DNA of 64,000 bases from CAMDBL01 sp964498125. Its GTDB lineage: Bacteria > Pseudomonadota > Alphaproteobacteria > Rhizobiales > Hyphomicrobiaceae. Numbering within the stretch: the first letter of the stretch is position 1; the number at the start of each line of letters is the position of its first letter. The translations under genes were made by a program, and so were the position numbers. The notes beneath the pieces were generated by a model. The model was not told the DNA's origin. It did not search any database and worked only from the letters and a program-made list of their open reading frames with translations. The DNA is taken from contig CAZCGE010000059.1 in NCBI GenBank assembly GCA_964498125.1, positions 44,068 to 108,067 of the forward strand, in the 5' to 3' direction. Below are positions 62,901 through 64,000 of the stretch, piece after piece.

Positions 62901-62935
62901 CCTATTGCTTACTGCCTATTGCCTATTGCCTATTG
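62901..62935 (-). repeat. Array of five 7-bp repeats, right arm of cassette
   Basis: Five heptamers read on the plus strand as CCTATTG, CTTACTG, CCTATTG, CCTATTG, CCTATTG, the reverse complement of CAATAGG/CAGTAAG. Both arms carry one CAGTAAG variant. The array lies eight bases after the four-helix-bundle stop codon and 23 bases before the boxB start. Confidence 0.85.
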
Positions 62936-62957
62936 CCCCAAAATCCTGGAGCCCTCC

Positions 62958-64000
62958 ATGCCCGAGACCACCGCCGTCGACTACTCCACCAAGATCCCCA
63001 ACAACATCGGGCTGGCCGACGACCAGCGCGTGCTGAAGGCCCTGGAGCAATGGCATCCGGGATACATCGACTGGTGGATGACGATGGGCCCGGAAGGCTT
63101 CCAGACCTCGGATGTCTATTTGCGCACGGCGGTCTCGATCGATCCCAAGGGCTGGGCCAAGTTCGACTACGTCAAGATGCCCGAGTACCGCTGGGGCATC
63201 CTGCTCGCCAACAAGGAGGAGGGCCGCAAGGTCAACTTCGGCGCCGCCAAGGGCGAGCTGGCCTGGCAGGACGTGCCGGGCGAGCACCGCGCCAACCTGC
63301 GCCGCCTCGTCGTCATCCAGGGCGACACCGAGCCCGCCTCCGTCGAGCAGCAGCGCCATCTCGGCAAGACGGCGCCCTCGCTTTACGACATGCGCAACCT
63401 GTTCCAGGTCAACGTCGAGGAGGGCCGTCACCTGTGGGCGATGGTCTACCTGCTGCACAAGTATTTCGGCAAGGATGGCCGCGAGGAGGCCGATGGCCTG
63501 CTGCAGCGCCGCTCGGGCGACGCCGACAAGCCGCGCATGCTCGGCGCCTTCAACGAGACGACGCCGGACTGGCTGTCGTTCTTCATGTTCACCTACTTCA
63601 CTGACCGCGACGGCAAGATGCAGCTGGAGAGCCTGGCGCAGTCGGGCTTCGATCCGTTGTCGCGCACTTGCCGCTTCATGCTGACCGAGGAAGCGCACCA
63701 CATGTTCGTCGGCGAGACCGGCGTCGGTCGAGCAGCAGCGCCACCTCGGCAAGACCGCGCCCTCGCTCTACGACCTGCGCAACGTGTTCCAGGTCAATGT
63801 CGAGGAGGGCCGGCATCTGTGGGCGATGGTGTACCTGCTGCACGCCTACTTCGGCCGCGACGGCCGCGAGGAGGCCGACGAGTTGCTGCGCCGCACTTCC
63901 GGCAGCGCCGACAAGCCGCGCATGCTGGGCGGCTTCAACGAGGAGACGCCCGACTGGCTCTCGTTCTTCATGTTCACGTTCTTCACCGACCGCGACGGCA
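62958..64000 (+). pseudogene. boxB: boxB (benzoyl-CoA 2,3-epoxidase oxygenase), chimeric and frameshifted, cut by window end
   Basis: BoxB is the di-iron oxygenase that epoxidises benzoyl-CoA with BoxA. The first 257 residues read well: NNIGLADDQRVLKALEQWHPG at the start, the iron-ligand motifs VNVEEGRHLWAM near 154-158 and MLTEEAHHMFVGETGV near 244-248. At about 63724 the sequence jumps into a second, diverged copy, one frame off, that repeats the segment from SVEQQRHLGKTAP (residue 128 equivalent) to FFTDRDG. The two copies (63325-63600 and 63724-64000) differ at many synonymous sites, so they are paralogues. A ribosome site GGAG precedes the ATG. It could be a real recombination scar or an assembly join. 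Confidence 0.75.

Noticed and set aside
62452..62935. CRISPR array
   Set aside because: The repeats are 7 bp, contiguous without spacers, and in opposite orientations on either side of a gene.

Overview
The window reads as chromosomal DNA of a GC-rich alphaproteobacterium. Three conserved syntenies support this: tig-clpP-clpX-lon-hupB, rpsB-tsf-pyrH-frr-uppS-cdsA-dxr-rseP-bamA, and hflK-hflC-DUF2065-degP. Many Bug/amidase/XDH-type catabolic genes and a relic of the aerobic benzoyl-CoA (box) pathway suggest a soil or water heterotroph of the Rhizobiales/Rhodospirillales type (Reyranella- or Bradyrhizobium-like). Genus cannot be fixed from sequence reading alone.

Layout. 1-4.2 kb: end of a polysaccharide locus (glycosyltransferase tail, asparagine synthase, a chain-length regulator with a degenerate ATPase domain). 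4.2-26 kb: accessory metabolism on both strands (heme A synthase, HAD, gamma-glutamyltransferase, GMC oxidoreductase, amidase plus Bug receptor, cupins, caspase-like protein, orphan molybdenum hydroxylase, cyclase), broken by a Panacea-domain/membrane-protein pair, a dinD gene and palindromic repeats. 26.2-44.4 kb: tRNA-Leu(UAG), then the proteostasis block and the long translation/envelope block, almost all on the plus strand and ending in a hairpin terminator after bamA. 44.6-49.8 kb: tusA, an antitoxin whose toxin is truncated at a palindromic element, a three-gene cobalt-type nitrile hydratase/thiocyanate hydrolase-like operon, and a TPR lipoprotein. 50-55.5 kb: hypothetical proteins and a minus-strand phosphatidylethanolamine block (psd-pssA) with rfbC translationally coupled to it. 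55.7-59.7 kb: the HflKC/DegP membrane quality-control cluster. 59.8-62 kb: a thyA-folA operon interrupted by two overlapping small genes, one a HEPN protein. 62-64 kb: a decayed boxC, a small four-helix-bundle gene bounded by inverted arrays of 7-bp repeats, and a boxB that becomes a frameshifted chimera with a second boxB-like copy.

The core genes look intact and their known roles connect directly: chaperone and protease supply, translation factors, isoprenoid (dxr, uppS) and phospholipid (cdsA, psd, pssA) synthesis, and outer-membrane assembly with its site-2 protease. The most unusual material is in the accessory parts: the heptamer-bounded cassette with the box relics, the HEPN pair inside the folate/thymidylate operon, the Panacea pair, and the split-beta nitrile-hydratase-like operon. 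All homology calls are from reading the sequence; no search was run.
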